The notes beneath the pieces were generated by a model. The model was given only the letters and a program-made list of their open reading frames with translations, was not told the DNA's origin and made no database searches. A stretch of DNA of 64,000 nucleotides from Hydrogenophilus sp. (lineage in GTDB: Bacteria; Pseudomonadota; Gammaproteobacteria; Burkholderiales; Thiobacillaceae), in the NCBI GenBank assembly GCA_020725265.1, contig DYFK01000002.1, forward strand, positions 62,001-126,000, given 5' to 3'. Positions 44,157-54,028 of the stretch are shown here, one piece after another (position 1 is the first letter of the stretch; each line of letters starts with the position of its first letter). A program made the position numbers and the translations under genes.

Positions 44157-44175
44157 CGCCAGCCGTCGACGGCGA

Positions 44176-45114
44176 TCAGTCGCCGATCCGTCCGGCCTGG
44201 CGATCCCGTTCGATCGCGCGCGCCGCCGCCAGCCCCTGGGCGATGGCGGTCGGAATCGACGGCTGTGGCGAGTCGGTGATGTCGCCCGCCGCGTACAGGC
44301 CGGGGATGCGGGTACGCTGCCAGGCATCCACCTCGACATGGCCGCCGGCCGTCAACGCCGGCCGCAGATCCGGCGCGAAGCATTCGATGATCCCGGTATT
44401 CGGCCGGTACCCGTACATCACCAGCAGCCAGTCGAAATCGCGTGTCTCCTCCGGCCAGACGACGCGGATGCGCTCTCCCGCCAACATCATCCCTCGCGGC
44501 ACGCAGCCTTCCCGCAGCTCGATCTCCGGTCTTTGCCGGCACGAAGCCAGGAATCCGGCGCGCGCCGAAAACGCGCCGCGCGCGCAGACCAGGCCACGGT
44601 TGCCGCGTTCGGCCAGGAACAGGGCATGGTCGAGGGCATTGTCGCCACCGCCCAGGATCAGTACCTCGGCGCCATGGATGTCGTCGCGGATGGCCAGCGA
44701 CAGCGGGCCGATGATCACGCGCGGGCTGACCTCCGCGAGGCGTCGCAACTCGGCGGTGGCATGCGCGCGCATGCCGGTGGCGAGGACGATGGCGCCCGCG
44801 CGCAGGGTTTCCGCGCCGTCCGGAGTATCCAGCGCCAGCACGAAGCCCTCGGCATCGCCCGTCACCGCCGCCACTCGCGTGCGATAACGCGTGGTCACCG
44901 GCAGGGTGGTGTAATGCGCGGCCATGCGCCCGGTGATCGCCTCGCCGGATTCGCCGGGCGCGCCCAGCATCCACAGGTTGGGGTGAAAATTGGTGCGCTG
45001 CGCGCCGCCGGCGTGATCGCCACGCTCGATCACCACCGGCGTGAGGCCGAAACTCAGACAGGCATTGGCGCAGGACATGCCGGCGGGGCCGGCGCCGATG
45101 ATGGCGACGATCAT
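44176..45114 (-). CDS. FAD-dependent NAD(P)H oxidoreductase, thioredoxin-reductase-like without CxxC
   Basis: 312 residues. Two Rossmann motifs: FAD at 5-13 (IIGAGPAGMSCANACL) and NAD(P) in VLILGGGDNALDHALFLA (about 150-167), and GLYAAGDITDSPQPSIPTAIAQGLAAARAIE at the C-terminus binding FAD. The redox CxxC of thioredoxin reductase is absent, so it resembles ferredoxin-NADP or quinone-type members. The electron acceptor is unknown. It is divergent from the methyltransferase gene. Confidence 0.8.
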   Translation of the reverse strand: MIVAIIGAGPAGMSCANACLSFGLTPVVIERGDHAGGAQRTNFHPNLWMLGAPGESGEAITGRMAAHYTTLPVTTRYRTRVAAVTGDAEGFVLALDTPDGAETLRAGAIVLATGMRAHATAELRRLAEVSPRVIIGPLSLAIRDDIHGAEVLILGGGDNALDHALFLAERGNRGLVCARGAFSARAGFLASCRQRPEIELREGCVPRGMMLAGERIRVVWPEETRDFDWLLVMYGYRPNTGIIECFAPDLRPALTAGGHVEVDAWQRTRIPGLYAAGDITDSPQPSIPTAIAQGLAAARAIERDRQAGRIGD

Positions 45115-45149
45115 GGGAAAGCCAAGGTTATGATTGGCCGAAAACTAGC

Positions 45150-46346
45150 ATGAACCCCATGTCCACTCTACCCTCCCCCAGTCCGGAAGCCCTTGCCCAC
45201 AGTATCGAGGTGGCCGCCCACATCCACGCCGAAATCGACCGCGCCGGTGGCTGGCTGCCGTTTTCCCGCTACATGGAACTGGCGCTCTACGCACCCGGCC
45301 TCGGCTATTACGCCGGAGGCGCGGCCAAGTTTGGCGGCGCCGGCGATTTCGTCACCGCGCCGGAGCTGACGCCGCTGTTCGGACGCACGCTGGCGCGCGC
45401 CGCCGCCGTCGTGCTGCGCGAGACCGCCGGCGACATCCTGGAACTCGGCGCCGGCAGCGGCCGCCTCGCGCTCGACCTGCTCGGCGAACTGGAACGCCTG
45501 GGATGCCCGCCAGCGCGCTACGCCATCCTCGAAGTCAGCCCCGACCTACGCGCACGCCAGCGGGCGCTGTTCGCGACCGAGGCGCCCCATCTGCTGGCGC
45601 GTCTGGACTGGCTCGATCGTCTGCCGGAAACCCACACCGGCTTGATCCTCGGCAACGAGGTGCTCGATGCCCTGCCGGTGCATCTGGTGCGCTGGCGCGC
45701 GGACGGCCTGTTCGAGCGCGGCGTGGTCCGGTCCGAGACCGCGCAAGGCGCTGGCTTCGCCTGGCGGGATCGGCCGCTCGCCGGTGGCGCCCTGTTCGAT
45801 GCCGCGCGCGCGCTGAAACCCGGCGACGACTACCTGTCTGAAATCAATCTGGCGGCGCCGGCATTGATCGCCAGCCTGGCCGCGACGCTGAACCACGGCG
45901 CCATGCTCTGGTTCGACTACGGTTTCCCGCGCGCCGAGTACTACCACCCACAACGCCACATGGGCACGCTGCGCATGCATTACCGCCATCACTGTCTGGA
46001 CGATCCGTTCTGGCTGCCCGGCCTTGCCGACATCACCGCCCACGTCGATTTCAGCGCGGTGGCCGAAGCCGGCCTCGCCGCCGGCCTCGATCCGCTGGGT
46101 TACACCAGCCAGGGCGGCTGGCTGCTGGACGCCGGCCTGCTTGATCTGATGGCCGAAATGGAACCGATGACGCCCCCCTATCTGCGCGCCGCCAGCGCCG
46201 TGCAAAAGCTGGTGCAGCCGTCGGAAATGGGCGAGTTGTTCAAGGTACTCGCGTTTGGTCGCGGCCTGCCCGGCCCGTTGCCCGGGTTCCGGCGCGGCGA
46301 CCGGCGCGCGGCGATATTCCCGGAAACAGACGGCGCTGGCGCATGA
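45150..46346 (+). CDS. MidA/NDUFAF7-type SAM-dependent methyltransferase
   Basis: 398 residues of the COG1565 family. Key stretches: GGWLPFSRYMELALYAPGLGYYAGGAAKFG (in the first 60 residues), FVTAPELTPLFG, the SAM motif ILELGAGSGRLALDLL (about 97-112), LGNEVLDALPVH and FDYGFPRAEYYH. The eukaryotic relative methylates an arginine in NDUFS2 of complex I; bacterial substrates are unknown. Two in-frame ATGs (45150 and 45159) exist. It ends at a bidirectional terminator shared with the ribosomal operon. Confidence 0.88.
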   Translation: MNPMSTLPSPSPEALAHSIEVAAHIHAEIDRAGGWLPFSRYMELALYAPGLGYYAGGAAKFGGAGDFVTAPELTPLFGRTLARAAAVVLRETAGDILELGAGSGRLALDLLGELERLGCPPARYAILEVSPDLRARQRALFATEAPHLLARLDWLDRLPETHTGLILGNEVLDALPVHLVRWRADGLFERGVVRSETAQGAGFAWRDRPLAGGALFDAARALKPGDDYLSEINLAAPALIASLAATLNHGAMLWFDYGFPRAEYYHPQRHMGTLRMHYRHHCLDDPFWLPGLADITAHVDFSAVAEAGLAAGLDPLGYTSQGGWLLDAGLLDLMAEMEPMTPPYLRAASAVQKLVQPSEMGELFKVLAFGRGLPGPLPGFRRGDRRAAIFPETDGAGA

Positions 46347-46375
46347 AAAAGGGCCGCGCATGCGCGGCCCTTTTT
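46346..46375. terminator. Bidirectional intrinsic terminator
   Basis: AAAAAGGGCCGCGCA followed by its exact complement TGCGCGGCCCTTTTT: a perfect 15-bp arm palindrome with U-tracts on both strands. It sits between the convergent methyltransferase (plus) and rplI (minus) genes. Confidence 0.93.
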
Positions 46376-46412
46376 CGGGATGACCAGACCGGGCTCCAGG
46401 CCCGGCGCCCGA

Positions 46413-46862
46413 TCAGTTCTCGCCAACCACGGCGACGCTGATCTCGCACTCGACGTCGGAGTGCAGCGACAGCGTGACGGCATACTCGCCGATGGTCTTG
46501 AACGGGCCGTCCGGCAAACGGACTTCGGCCTTGACCACGTCGAAGCCCTGGCCGTTCAGCGCGGCGGCGATGTCGGCGTTGGTCACCGAACCGAACAGAC
46601 GGCCGTCGACGCCCGCCTTCTGGGCGATCTGGACAGTCAGACCGGCCAGTTTCTCGGCGCGCGCCTGGGCGGCCGCGAGTTTCTCGGCGGACTGCTTCTC
46701 CAGCTCGGCCTTGCGTTCCTCGAAGGCGGCGATGTTGGCCTTGGTGGCGCGCTTGGCCATGCCTTGCGGGATCAGGAAGTTGCGGGCGTAGCCGTCCTTG
46801 ACCTTGACCACGTCGCCGAGGCCGCCAAGGTTGGTCACTTTGTCCATCAGGATGATTTCCAT
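46413..46862 (-). CDS. rplI: 50S ribosomal protein L9
   Basis: 149 residues with the L9 signature at the N-terminus, [34 protein letters not shown] in consecutive pieces, a connecting helix ([23 protein letters not shown]) and the C-terminal rRNA-binding domain. Last gene of the rpsF operon. Confidence 0.97.
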   Translation of the reverse strand: MEIILMDKVTNLGGLGDVVKVKDGYARNFLIPQGMAKRATKANIAAFEERKAELEKQSAEKLAAAQARAEKLAGLTVQIAQKAGVDGRLFGSVTNADIAAALNGQGFDVVKAEVRLPDGPFKTIGEYAVTLSLHSDVECEISVAVVGEN

Positions 46863-46877
46863 GTGCGTCTCCCGATC

Positions 46878-47150
46878 TCAGTTGTGATGCTTGTCGGTGT
46901 AAGGCAGCAGGGCCAGGAAGCGCGCCCGCTCGATCGCGGTCGACAACTGGCGCTGATAGCGGGCCTTGGTGCCGGTGATGCGGGCGGGAATGATCTTGCC
47001 CTGCTCGTTGATGAAGTCCTTCAGGACGTCGATGTCCTTGTAGTCCACTTCCTTGACCTTCTCGGCGGTGAAGCGGCAGAACTTGCGGCGGCGGAACAGG
47101 GCCGTGCCGTTGGGGTTCTTGGGACGGGGCTTGCGTTTGATGAAAGCCAT
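46878..47150 (-). CDS. rpsR: 30S ribosomal protein S18
   Basis: 90 residues. [21 protein letters not shown] and [28 protein letters not shown] are the S18 core. It binds S6 and the central 16S domain. The S6-S18 complex also regulates this operon by binding its leader in other bacteria. Confidence 0.97.
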   Translation of the reverse strand: MAFIKRKPRPKNPNGTALFRRRKFCRFTAEKVKEVDYKDIDVLKDFINEQGKIIPARITGTKARYQRQLSTAIERARFLALLPYTDKHHN

Positions 47151-47196
47151 TTCATTACTCCTCGATCGGGAGCCGGATCAAACCGGCTCGCAAAAT

Positions 47197-47487
47197 TCAC
47201 ATTCGTTCAAATTCGGTCACATGCGCCTCGAGCCGCGGGTTGCGGGCGCCGGCACGGTCGATGAAACCGGTCAGACGCAGCGTCGAGCCCACCGGAACCC
47301 GGGCCAGCGCCTCGGCCACCGGACCGAAGGCGACCAGCTCGGTCTCGAACTCCAGCGTCCTTTGCCTGCCAGCCTCGGTCACGGTCGACGCGTGCGTTGC
47401 CTGGACGCGCAGGCTGGCAAGCCCGGAAGGTGTGGCGCGCAAACCCGACGTCGCGGTCAGGCAGGCGCTCAGCTCGAACCGGTTCAG
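47197..47487 (-). CDS. priB: Primosomal replication protein N (PriB), probable CTG start
   Basis: 96 residues if translated from CTG at 47487, which reads [22 protein letters not shown], matching the first strand of PriB (family opening N-R-x-x-L-S-A/G-x-L-x-x-x-x-x-L-R-x-T-P-S/A-G). The CTG overlaps the rpsF stop as CTGA, the same geometry as ATGA elsewhere here. The first standard start (TTG, 47442) would delete beta-strand 1 of the OB fold. The rest ([22 protein letters not shown]...[25 protein letters not shown]) fits single-strand DNA-binding PriB, which helps restart stalled forks with PriA. Confidence 0.85.
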   Translation of the reverse strand: MNRFELSACLTATSGLRATPSGLASLRVQATHASTVTEAGRQRTLEFETELVAFGPVAEALARVPVGSTLRLTGFIDRAGARNPRLEAHVTEFERM

Positions 47488-47858
47488 GCCGCTTCCGCCG
47501 GGGCTTCGCTCTGCTGGGGTGCCAACAGATTGCGGGCCTTCTCACCCTTCATCATCGGCGACGGCGTCGTAACCGCCTCATCGCGCACCAGGGTCAGATG
47601 GCGCAGGATGGCGTCGTTGAAGCGGAAACCGTGCTCCAGTTCGTCCAGGGTCTCCTGGTCGACCTCGATGTTCATGAGCAGATAATGGGCCTTGTGCATC
47701 TTCTGGATGGTGTAGGCCAGTTGCAGCCGACCCCAGTCCTCCAGGCGATGGATATGACCACCCTTGCCGGCGATCAGGGTCTTGTAGCGCTCGATCATGG
47801 CGGGCACCTGCTCGCTCTGATCGGGATGCACGATGAATACGATCTCGTAGTGACGCAT
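47484..47858 (-). CDS. rpsF: 30S ribosomal protein S6
   Basis: 124 residues: [26 protein letters not shown] at the start, [20 protein letters not shown] in the middle, and a C-terminal Glu/Ala tail (SEAPAEAA) that is the substrate of RimK-type glutamylation in enterics, though not strictly Glu-terminal here. AAGGAG lies 6 bases before the ATG. First gene of the operon. Confidence 0.97.
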   Translation of the reverse strand: MRHYEIVFIVHPDQSEQVPAMIERYKTLIAGKGGHIHRLEDWGRLQLAYTIQKMHKAHYLLMNIEVDQETLDELEHGFRFNDAILRHLTLVRDEAVTTPSPMMKGEKARNLLAPQQSEAPAEAA

Positions 47859-47880
47859 TGAAACTCCTTGTGGGCTGTGG

Positions 47881-47907
47881 GCCATCCGCGTGCGTGCGCG
47901 GTATGGC
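47881..47907 (-). promoter_or_regulatory. Hairpin before rpsF ribosome site, candidate S6:S18 leader
   Basis: On the minus strand, GCCAT-A-CCGCG-CACGCA-CGCGG-ATGGC: two 5-bp helices around a one-base A bulge, ending about 10 bases before the rpsF Shine-Dalgarno. Autoregulatory rpsF leaders in other bacteria carry a hairpin with a conserved CCG near a bulge. The placement fits, but the match to the published motif is not verified. Confidence 0.4.
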
Positions 47908-47931
47908 AAGGACGGAGAAACCAGCAAAACA

Positions 47932-47967
47932 CCGCGCCCGTCCGGGACGTGTCCAGGACGGGCGCGG
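47932..47967 (-). promoter_or_regulatory. 12-bp perfect leader hairpin upstream of rpsF
   Basis: CCGCGCCCGTCC and GGACGGGCGCGG pair perfectly over 12 bases around a 12-base loop that can itself pair. If the promoter at 47979-48008 is used, this hairpin begins within a few bases of the transcript start. On the minus strand it is followed by TGTTTTGC, which gives weak terminator/attenuator character. Confidence 0.6.
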
Positions 47968-47978
47968 AGAGGGCCGGC

Positions 47979-48008
47979 ATTCTAATCGAATTCGACTCCA
48001 CTCGGCAA
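47979..48008 (-). promoter_or_regulatory. Sigma-70 promoter candidate for rpsF-priB-rpsR-rplI
   Basis: On the minus strand: TTGCCG, an 18-base spacer, then TAGAAT (five of six with TATAAT). The transcript would start near 47972 and include the two leader hairpins. Confidence 0.5.
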
Positions 48009-48136
48009 CGCAGATCATTCCCCACCGACCATGCGCGCGCTTCGGCGCGACATGGCCGGGCATCGGGCACCGGCGACCACGCCCGATTCGCGGAATGCCG
48101 TTACCATCGCCGGCTTCGGCCCCGTCCCGTCCAGTC

Positions 48137-49675
48137 ATGAACCTGCTGAAAGCCCTCGCCACGGTCAGTTCGATGACCCTGCTCTCGCGCATCCTCGGTT
48201 TCGCGCGCGACGCCGTCATCGCCCGGGCGTTCGGCGCTGGCGCCGCCACCGACGCGTTCTTCGTCGCTTTCAAGCTGCCCAACCTGCTGCGCCGGCTGTT
48301 CGCCGAGGGCGCGTTTTCCCAGGCCTTCGTACCGATCCTGGCGGAATACCGTAACCGGCGCGGCGAGGAGGCCACGCGCATGCTGATCGGCCGGGTCGCC
48401 ACCCTGCTGTTCGTCGTGCTGGCGCTGGTGACCGCGCTCGGCGTGATCGGCGCGCCGCTGATCGTGCTCGCCTCCGCGCCCGGCTTCAGCGCCGACGCCG
48501 GCAAGTTCCAGCTCACCGTCGACCTGGTGCGTATCGTCTTCCCCTACATCCTGTTCATTTCCCTGGTGGCGCTGGCGGCCGGCGTGCTCAACACCTTCAG
48601 CCGTTTCTCGCTGCCCGCCTTCGCGCCGGTGCTGCTCAACGTCGCCATGATCCTGGCGGCGGCCGTCGCCGCGCCCTGGTTCGATCCGCCGGTGCTGGCG
48701 CTGGCCTGGGGCGCGTTTCTCGGTGGCATCCTGCAACTGGCGCTGATGTTCGCCGGCCTCAAACGGCTGGGCATGCTGCCGCGCTGGGACTGGGCGCCAC
48801 GCGACGAAGGCGTGCGCCGCGTCCTCCGGCTGATGGGTCCGGCCGCGTTCGGCGTCTCCATCGCCCAGATTTCGCTGCTGATCAACACCATCTTCGCCTC
48901 CTTTCTGGTTAGCGGCAGCGTGTCCTGGCTGTATTACGCCGACCGCCTGATGGAATTCCCCGCCGGCATGCTCGGCGTCGCCCTCGGCACCATCCTGCTG
49001 CCCTCGTTGGCCAGGCACCATGCCGACGACAATCCCGCCGAATATTCCCGCCTGCTCGACTGGGGCCTGCGCATGACCCTGCTGCTGGCGGCGCCGGCGG
49101 CGGTCGGCCTCGGCCTGCTGGCGGTGCCGCTGATCGCGACGCTGTTCCACTACGGCGAATTCGCCGCGCACGACGTCGAGATGACCCGCCAGGCACTGGT
49201 CGCCTACGCCGTTGGTCTGCTCGGCCTGATCCTGGTCAAGGTGCTGGCGCCCGGCTTCTATGCGCGCCAGAACATCAAAACCCCGGTCAAGATCGCGCTG
49301 GTCACCCTGCTCGCCACCCAGGCCATGAATCTGATGTTCATCTGGCACCTGAAGCATGCCGGCCTGGCCCTGGCGATCGGCCTGGGCGCCTGCCTGAACG
49401 CCGGCATCCTGCTCTACAAGCTGCGCGCCATGGCCATCTACCAGCCGAATCCGGGCTGGACCGGCTTCCTGCTTCGGCTCGCGTTGGCGCTGATCGCGAT
49501 GGCCGTGTTCCTGTGGTTCGCGATGGGTACGGAGGCGCGCTGGCTGGCCTACGGCTTCGCCGAGCGCGCGCCTCATCTGGGCGCGCTGGTCGGCGGCGGC
49601 ATCGTCGTCTATTTCGCCTGCCTGTGGCTGCTCGGCTTTCGCGCGCGCGACTTCCGGCGCCAGGCGGCGTCATAG
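48137..49675 (+). CDS. murJ: Lipid II flippase MurJ
   Basis: 512 residues with about 14 transmembrane helices of the MOP exporter fold. The N-terminus [33 protein letters not shown] is the MurJ signature, with [26 protein letters not shown] following (in parts) and the charged cavity residues retained (Arg in [10 protein letters not shown], and [12 protein letters not shown]). It flips the peptidoglycan precursor across the inner membrane. The start at 48137 is fixed by homology. ribF follows, the usual order. Confidence 0.95.
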   Translation: MNLLKALATVSSMTLLSRILGFARDAVIARAFGAGAATDAFFVAFKLPNLLRRLFAEGAFSQAFVPILAEYRNRRGEEATRMLIGRVATLLFVVLALVTALGVIGAPLIVLASAPGFSADAGKFQLTVDLVRIVFPYILFISLVALAAGVLNTFSRFSLPAFAPVLLNVAMILAAAVAAPWFDPPVLALAWGAFLGGILQLALMFAGLKRLGMLPRWDWAPRDEGVRRVLRLMGPAAFGVSIAQISLLINTIFASFLVSGSVSWLYYADRLMEFPAGMLGVALGTILLPSLARHHADDNPAEYSRLLDWGLRMTLLLAAPAAVGLGLLAVPLIATLFHYGEFAAHDVEMTRQALVAYAVGLLGLILVKVLAPGFYARQNIKTPVKIALVTLLATQAMNLMFIWHLKHAGLALAIGLGACLNAGILLYKLRAMAIYQPNPGWTGFLLRLALALIAMAVFLWFAMGTEARWLAYGFAERAPHLGALVGGGIVVYFACLWLLGFRARDFRRQAAS

Positions 49676-49730
49676 ACCCACCCCGCGCATGCCGTTAAAA
49701 TTGTCGGCTTTTCAAATAGATAACCGCGCC

Positions 49731-50663
49731 ATGCTGATGACCCACGGCTGGCCCGATGCCGCCCGGCTGGCCGTTCACGCCAACGCCGTCACCATCGGCA
49801 ACTTCGACGGAGTGCACCTTGGCCACCAAGCCATGCTGGCGCGCCTGCGCGCGCGCGCGGCTTCGGTCGGCGGCGCGCCGACGGTACTGACCTTCGAACC
49901 GCATCCACGCGAGATCTTCACGCCCGATTCGGCGCCGACCCGGCTGACCTCGCTGCGCGAGAAGCTGGAGATCCTGCGCGGCCTCGGTGTCGCGCACGTG
50001 CATGTCTGCCGCTTCACGCGCGCGTTCGCGGCGTTGACGGCGGAAGAATTCGTCCACCGCATCCTGGTTGACGGACTGCGCGCGCGCTACGTGCTGGTCG
50101 GCGACGACTTCCGTTTCGGCGCCCGCCGCGTTGGTGATTTCGCGCTGCTGCGCCAGCTCGGCGAACGACATGGCTTCGAGGCGGAAGCCCTGCATACCGT
50201 TGAAGCCGCCGGTCAGCGCGCCTCCTCCACCGCCGTGCGCGAGGCGCTGGCGGCGGGCGACATGGCGATGGCCGCGCAACAGCTCGGCCGCCCCTACTCC
50301 ATTTCCGGACGAGTGGTCGGCGGCGACCAGCTCGGCCGCAAGATCGGCTACCCCACCGCCAACATCCAGCTCAAACACAACCGGCCGCCGGTGAAGGGCA
50401 TCTTCGCCGTGCGCGTGCAGGGCCTCGACCGACCCGACTGGCCCGGTGTGGCGAGCCTGGGCACGCGGCCGACCGTGCACGCGAACGGCAAGCCGACGCT
50501 GGAAGTGCATCTGTTCGATTTCGCGCGTTCGATCTATCGCGCGCATCTGCGCGTCGAGTTCCTGCACAAGCTGCGCGACGAAGCCAAGTTTCCCAGCATG
50601 GAAGCGCTGATCGCGCAGATCGATCGGGATGCGGCGCAGGCGCGGGAGTTGTTGAATGTTTAA
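49731..50663 (+). CDS. ribF: Bifunctional riboflavin kinase / FAD synthetase
   Basis: About 310 residues. The FAD synthetase half has VTIGNFDGVHLGHQAML (about 19-35), TFEPHPREIF and GDDFRFGARRVGD. The riboflavin kinase half has GRKIGYPTANIQL (about 204-216), KGIFAVRV, and LEVHLFDF, SIYRAHLRVEFLHKLRDEAKF. It makes FMN then FAD. The start at 49731 (MLMTHGW) is preferred; an in-frame ATG lies at 49689. In relatives ileS follows directly, but here a structured repeat element intervenes. Confidence 0.93.
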   Translation: MLMTHGWPDAARLAVHANAVTIGNFDGVHLGHQAMLARLRARAASVGGAPTVLTFEPHPREIFTPDSAPTRLTSLREKLEILRGLGVAHVHVCRFTRAFAALTAEEFVHRILVDGLRARYVLVGDDFRFGARRVGDFALLRQLGERHGFEAEALHTVEAAGQRASSTAVREALAAGDMAMAAQQLGRPYSISGRVVGGDQLGRKIGYPTANIQLKHNRPPVKGIFAVRVQGLDRPDWPGVASLGTRPTVHANGKPTLEVHLFDFARSIYRAHLRVEFLHKLRDEAKFPSMEALIAQIDRDAAQARELLNV

Positions 50664-50708
50664 TGGAGTCGCCTGGCGCGGACGGCGAGCGCGTTGTGAA
50701 GCGACGTT

Positions 50709-51187
50709 GGCCGGGGGCGCCCGGCAGCGCGTCACTTTCTTTGCTTGTGCAAAGAAAGTAACCAAAGAAAGCACACCCCGCTGCCGGCGAAACCCCGGAC
50801 GGAAGGCACTCGTCCGGGCAGCGAAAAAACTCGCTTCGCTCAAACAGCTTTCGCTGGCCTTCGGCTTCCCCGGACAAGTGCCTTCCGCCCGGCGCCGGCA
50901 GAGGGGAGAAGAGCATCCAATGGCAAGCGGCGTCACGCTCCGCAAACGGTTGCTGCAGGCTATACCGCTTGCGGAAGGACGGTTTTCCTCCCTTCTGACG
51001 CCGCCGACCGGTCGTCGGCGCCGAGGGGGAAGTCGGCGAGCGTGTTTGAGCCCCGCAGGGGCGAGTTTGCGAGCCGCCCTCGGCGCCGGCGACCGGTCGG
51101 GGATTTCGGCGGAAGCAGGGCGTGCTTTCTTTGGTTACTTTCTTTGCATGAGCAAAGAAAGTAACGCGCTGCCGGGCGCCCCCGGCC
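50709..51187. mobile_element. Structured inverted-repeat element (MITE-like) between ribF and ileS
   Basis: A 479-base non-coding element. Its ends are 66-base inverted repeats (50709-50774 and 51122-51187) that match at about 63 of 66 positions and each contain the smaller palindrome CTTTCTTTGC...GCAAAGAAAG. Two further inverted pairs lie inside: 50795-50816 with 50871-50892, and 51005-51027 with 51077-51099 (about one or two mismatches in 22-23), the last enclosing GCCCCGCAGGGGC. There is no transposase, and short reading frames inside are accidental. Similar CAAAGAAAGTAACCAAAGAAAG words are, from memory, dispersed in several proteobacterial genomes. Confidence 0.7.
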
Positions 51188-51238
51188 TACCACCTTGTGC
51201 CAAGGCGCACCCGTAATCTTCAGGCGCAAACACAAAAA

Positions 51239-54028
51239 ATGCCCGACTACAAAGACACCCTCAACCTCCCCGACACCCCCTTCCCCATGCGCGGCGACCT
51301 CGCCAAGCGCGAACCGGGCTGGGTCGCGCAATGGCGGGAGAAAAAGCTCTACGAGAAGATCCGCGCCACCGCCGCCGGCCGGCCGAAATTCATCCTGCAC
51401 GACGGCCCACCCTACGCCAACGGCGACATCCACATCGGCCACGCGGTGAACAAGATCCTCAAGGACATCATCGTCAAGACCAGGACGCTGGACGGCTTCG
51501 ACGCGCCCTACGTGCCGGGCTGGGACTGTCATGGCCTGCCCATCGAACTGGTGGTGGAAAAGGCGCACGGCAAGGACATCCCCGCCGCGCGTTTCCGCGA
51601 ACTGTGCCGCGAATACGCGGCCAGCCAGGTCGAGCGGCAGAAGGCCGACTTCATCCGCCTGGGCGTGCTGGGCGACTGGGACCGGCCCTACCTGACCATG
51701 GATTACCGCTTCGAGGCGGACATCATTCGCGAACTGGGCAAGATCCAGGCGAATGGTCACCTGTACCTCGGCGCCAAGCCGGTGCATTGGTGCGTCGACT
51801 GCGGCTCGGCGCTGGCCGAGGCGGAAGTGGAATACGAGGACAAGACCTCGCCGGCCATCGACGTCGCCTTCCAGGTCGCGGACCGCGCCGATCTGGCGCG
51901 CCGCCTGGGTCTGCCGGCGGACGCCGATTGTCCGGCCTACGCGGTGATCTGGACGACGACACCGTGGACCCTGCCGGCCAACCAGGCGGTGGCGGTGCAT
52001 GCCGAGTTCGTCTATGACCTGGTTCGCACGCCCAAGGGCATCCTGATCCTGGCGCGCGACCTCGCCGAGGCGGCGATCCAACGCTACGGCTTCGAAGCGG
52101 TCGAGACCATCGCCCAGGTCAAGGGCGCCGTGTTCGAGGGACTGAAACTGGATCACCCGTTCCAGCCTCGCCAGGTACCGGTGATCCTGGCCGACTTCGT
52201 CAGCGCCGACGCCGGCGTCGGCCTGGTGCACATCGCCCCCGGACACGGCCACGACGACTATGTCGCCGGCCTCAAATACGGCCTGGAAGTGGCCAACCCG
52301 GTGGGCGGTGACGGCAAGTTCCACGCTGACACGCCGCTGGTCGGCGGCCAGAGCATCTGGGCCGGCAACAAGACGGTGATCCAGGCGCTGGCCGACAGCG
52401 GCCGCCTGCTGGCGCAGGAGAACATCCGCCACAGCTACCCGCACTGCTGGCGGCACAAGACGCCGATCATCTTCCGCGCCACCCGCCAGTGGTTCATCGG
52501 CATGGACCGCGAGGTGAAGGGGGAAGGGGGAAGGGAGCAGGGCGAGACGCTGCGCGCCATGGCCATGCGCGCGGTCGAGGACACCGAGTTCTTCCCGGCC
52601 TGGGGGCGCGCGCGCCTGGAAGCGATGATGAAGAGCCGCCCGGACTGGTGCGTCTCGCGCCAGCGCAACTGGGGCGTGCCGATCACCTTCTTCATGCACC
52701 GGCAGACTGGCGAACTGCACCCGCGCAGCCAGGAACTGCTGGAGGAGGTCGCGCGGCGCGTCGAACAACAGGGCATCGAGGCCTGGTTCAGCCTCGATCC
52801 GAGGGAATTGCTCGGCGACGAGGCGGACGACTATGAAAAGGTCGGCGACACCCTCGACGTCTGGTTCGATTCCGGCGTCACCCACGCCTGTCTGCTGAAG
52901 GAGCGCGAGGGCCTGGAACATCCCGCCGACCTCTACCTGGAAGGCTCCGACCAGCATCGCGGCTGGTTCCAGTCCAGCCTGCTCACCGGCTGCGCCAGCG
53001 ACGGCCACGCGCCCTACCGCGCCCTGCTCACGCATGGCTTCGTGGTCGACGCCAAGGGCCACAAGATGTCCAAGTCCAAGGGCAACGTCATCGCGCCGCA
53101 GAAGGTGATGGACACCTACGGCGCCGACATCCTGCGCCTGTGGGTGGCGAGCACCGACTACTCGGGCGAACTGACCATCTCAGACGAAATCCTCAAGCGC
53201 GCGGTGGACGGCTACCGCCGCATCCGCAACACGCTGCGCTTCCTGCTCGCCAACACCGCCGATTTCGATCTGGCCAAGCATGAGGTTGCCACCGCCGACC
53301 TGCTGGAGATCGACCGCTACGCGCTGGCGCTGACCCGCGCCATGCAGGATGAAGTGCTGGCCGATTACCGCCAATACAACTTCCATGCCGCCGTGCAGCG
53401 GCTGACCGTGTTCTGCTCTGAGGATCTCGGCGCGTTCTATCTCGACGTATTGAAGGACCGCCTGTACACCAGCGGCGCCGGTTCACTGCCGCGCCGCGCC
53501 GCGCAGACCGCGCTCTGGCATGTCCTGCACACGCTGACCCGCTTGCTGGCGCCGATCCTGTCGTTCACCGCCGAGGAAATCTGGGCGCTGCAATGCAAAT
53601 CCGACAGCGTCTTCCTGAGCCTCTGGCACGAGCCGCCGGCGCCGGCCGACGCCGACGACCTGCTGACACGCTGGAGCCGCCTGCGCGAGCTGCGCGCGCT
53701 GGCGACCAAGCGCATCGAGGAATTGCGCGTCGAAGGCCGGGTCGGCGCCTCCCTGCAAGCGGAGGTGACTATTCACGCCGATGACGCCGATCACGACCTG
53801 CTCGCCGCGCTGGGCGACGACCTGCGCTTCGTGCTGATCACCTCGGCCGCGCGCGTGGTGAGGAGCGATGGCGAAACCCGGGTCGAGGCAACGGCCAGCG
53901 CCCATGAAAAGTGCGAGCGCTGCTGGCATTACCGCGCCGATGTCGGCGCCGACCCCGCCCATCCGGGCCTGTGCGGACGCTGCGTGAGCAACCTGCATGG
54001 CAACGGCGAGGCGCGCGCGCATGCCTGA
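51239..54028 (+). CDS. ileS: Isoleucyl-tRNA synthetase
   Basis: 929 residues, class I. HIGH-type motif in [22 protein letters not shown] (about 55-77), CP1 editing domain ([14 protein letters not shown]), KMSKS ([10 protein letters not shown], about 606-615) and a C-terminal zinc finger CERCWHYR...CGRC. It charges tRNA-Ile and edits valine. After WFIGMDREV (about 420-428) there is a short KGEGGREQ insertion encoded by a GGGGAAG tandem repeat. The ATG at 51239 immediately follows the structured element. Confidence 0.97.
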   Translation: MPDYKDTLNLPDTPFPMRGDLAKREPGWVAQWREKKLYEKIRATAAGRPKFILHDGPPYANGDIHIGHAVNKILKDIIVKTRTLDGFDAPYVPGWDCHGLPIELVVEKAHGKDIPAARFRELCREYAASQVERQKADFIRLGVLGDWDRPYLTMDYRFEADIIRELGKIQANGHLYLGAKPVHWCVDCGSALAEAEVEYEDKTSPAIDVAFQVADRADLARRLGLPADADCPAYAVIWTTTPWTLPANQAVAVHAEFVYDLVRTPKGILILARDLAEAAIQRYGFEAVETIAQVKGAVFEGLKLDHPFQPRQVPVILADFVSADAGVGLVHIAPGHGHDDYVAGLKYGLEVANPVGGDGKFHADTPLVGGQSIWAGNKTVIQALADSGRLLAQENIRHSYPHCWRHKTPIIFRATRQWFIGMDREVKGEGGREQGETLRAMAMRAVEDTEFFPAWGRARLEAMMKSRPDWCVSRQRNWGVPITFFMHRQTGELHPRSQELLEEVARRVEQQGIEAWFSLDPRELLGDEADDYEKVGDTLDVWFDSGVTHACLLKEREGLEHPADLYLEGSDQHRGWFQSSLLTGCASDGHAPYRALLTHGFVVDAKGHKMSKSKGNVIAPQKVMDTYGADILRLWVASTDYSGELTISDEILKRAVDGYRRIRNTLRFLLANTADFDLAKHEVATADLLEIDRYALALTRAMQDEVLADYRQYNFHAAVQRLTVFCSEDLGAFYLDVLKDRLYTSGAGSLPRRAAQTALWHVLHTLTRLLAPILSFTAEEIWALQCKSDSVFLSLWHEPPAPADADDLLTRWSRLRELRALATKRIEELRVEGRVGASLQAEVTIHADDADHDLLAALGDDLRFVLITSAARVVRSDGETRVEATASAHEKCERCWHYRADVGADPAHPGLCGRCVSNLHGNGEARAHA

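Noticed and set aside
41823-44339. 838-codon extension of waaA
   Set aside because: The upstream part is antisense to the epimerase gene and has no homology; waaA begins MRLLYSLIW at 43070.
50656-51216. Protein-coding genes inside the ribF-ileS spacer
   Set aside because: The short open frames fall in inverted repeats, differ in frame, and show no ribosome site or plausible protein sequence.
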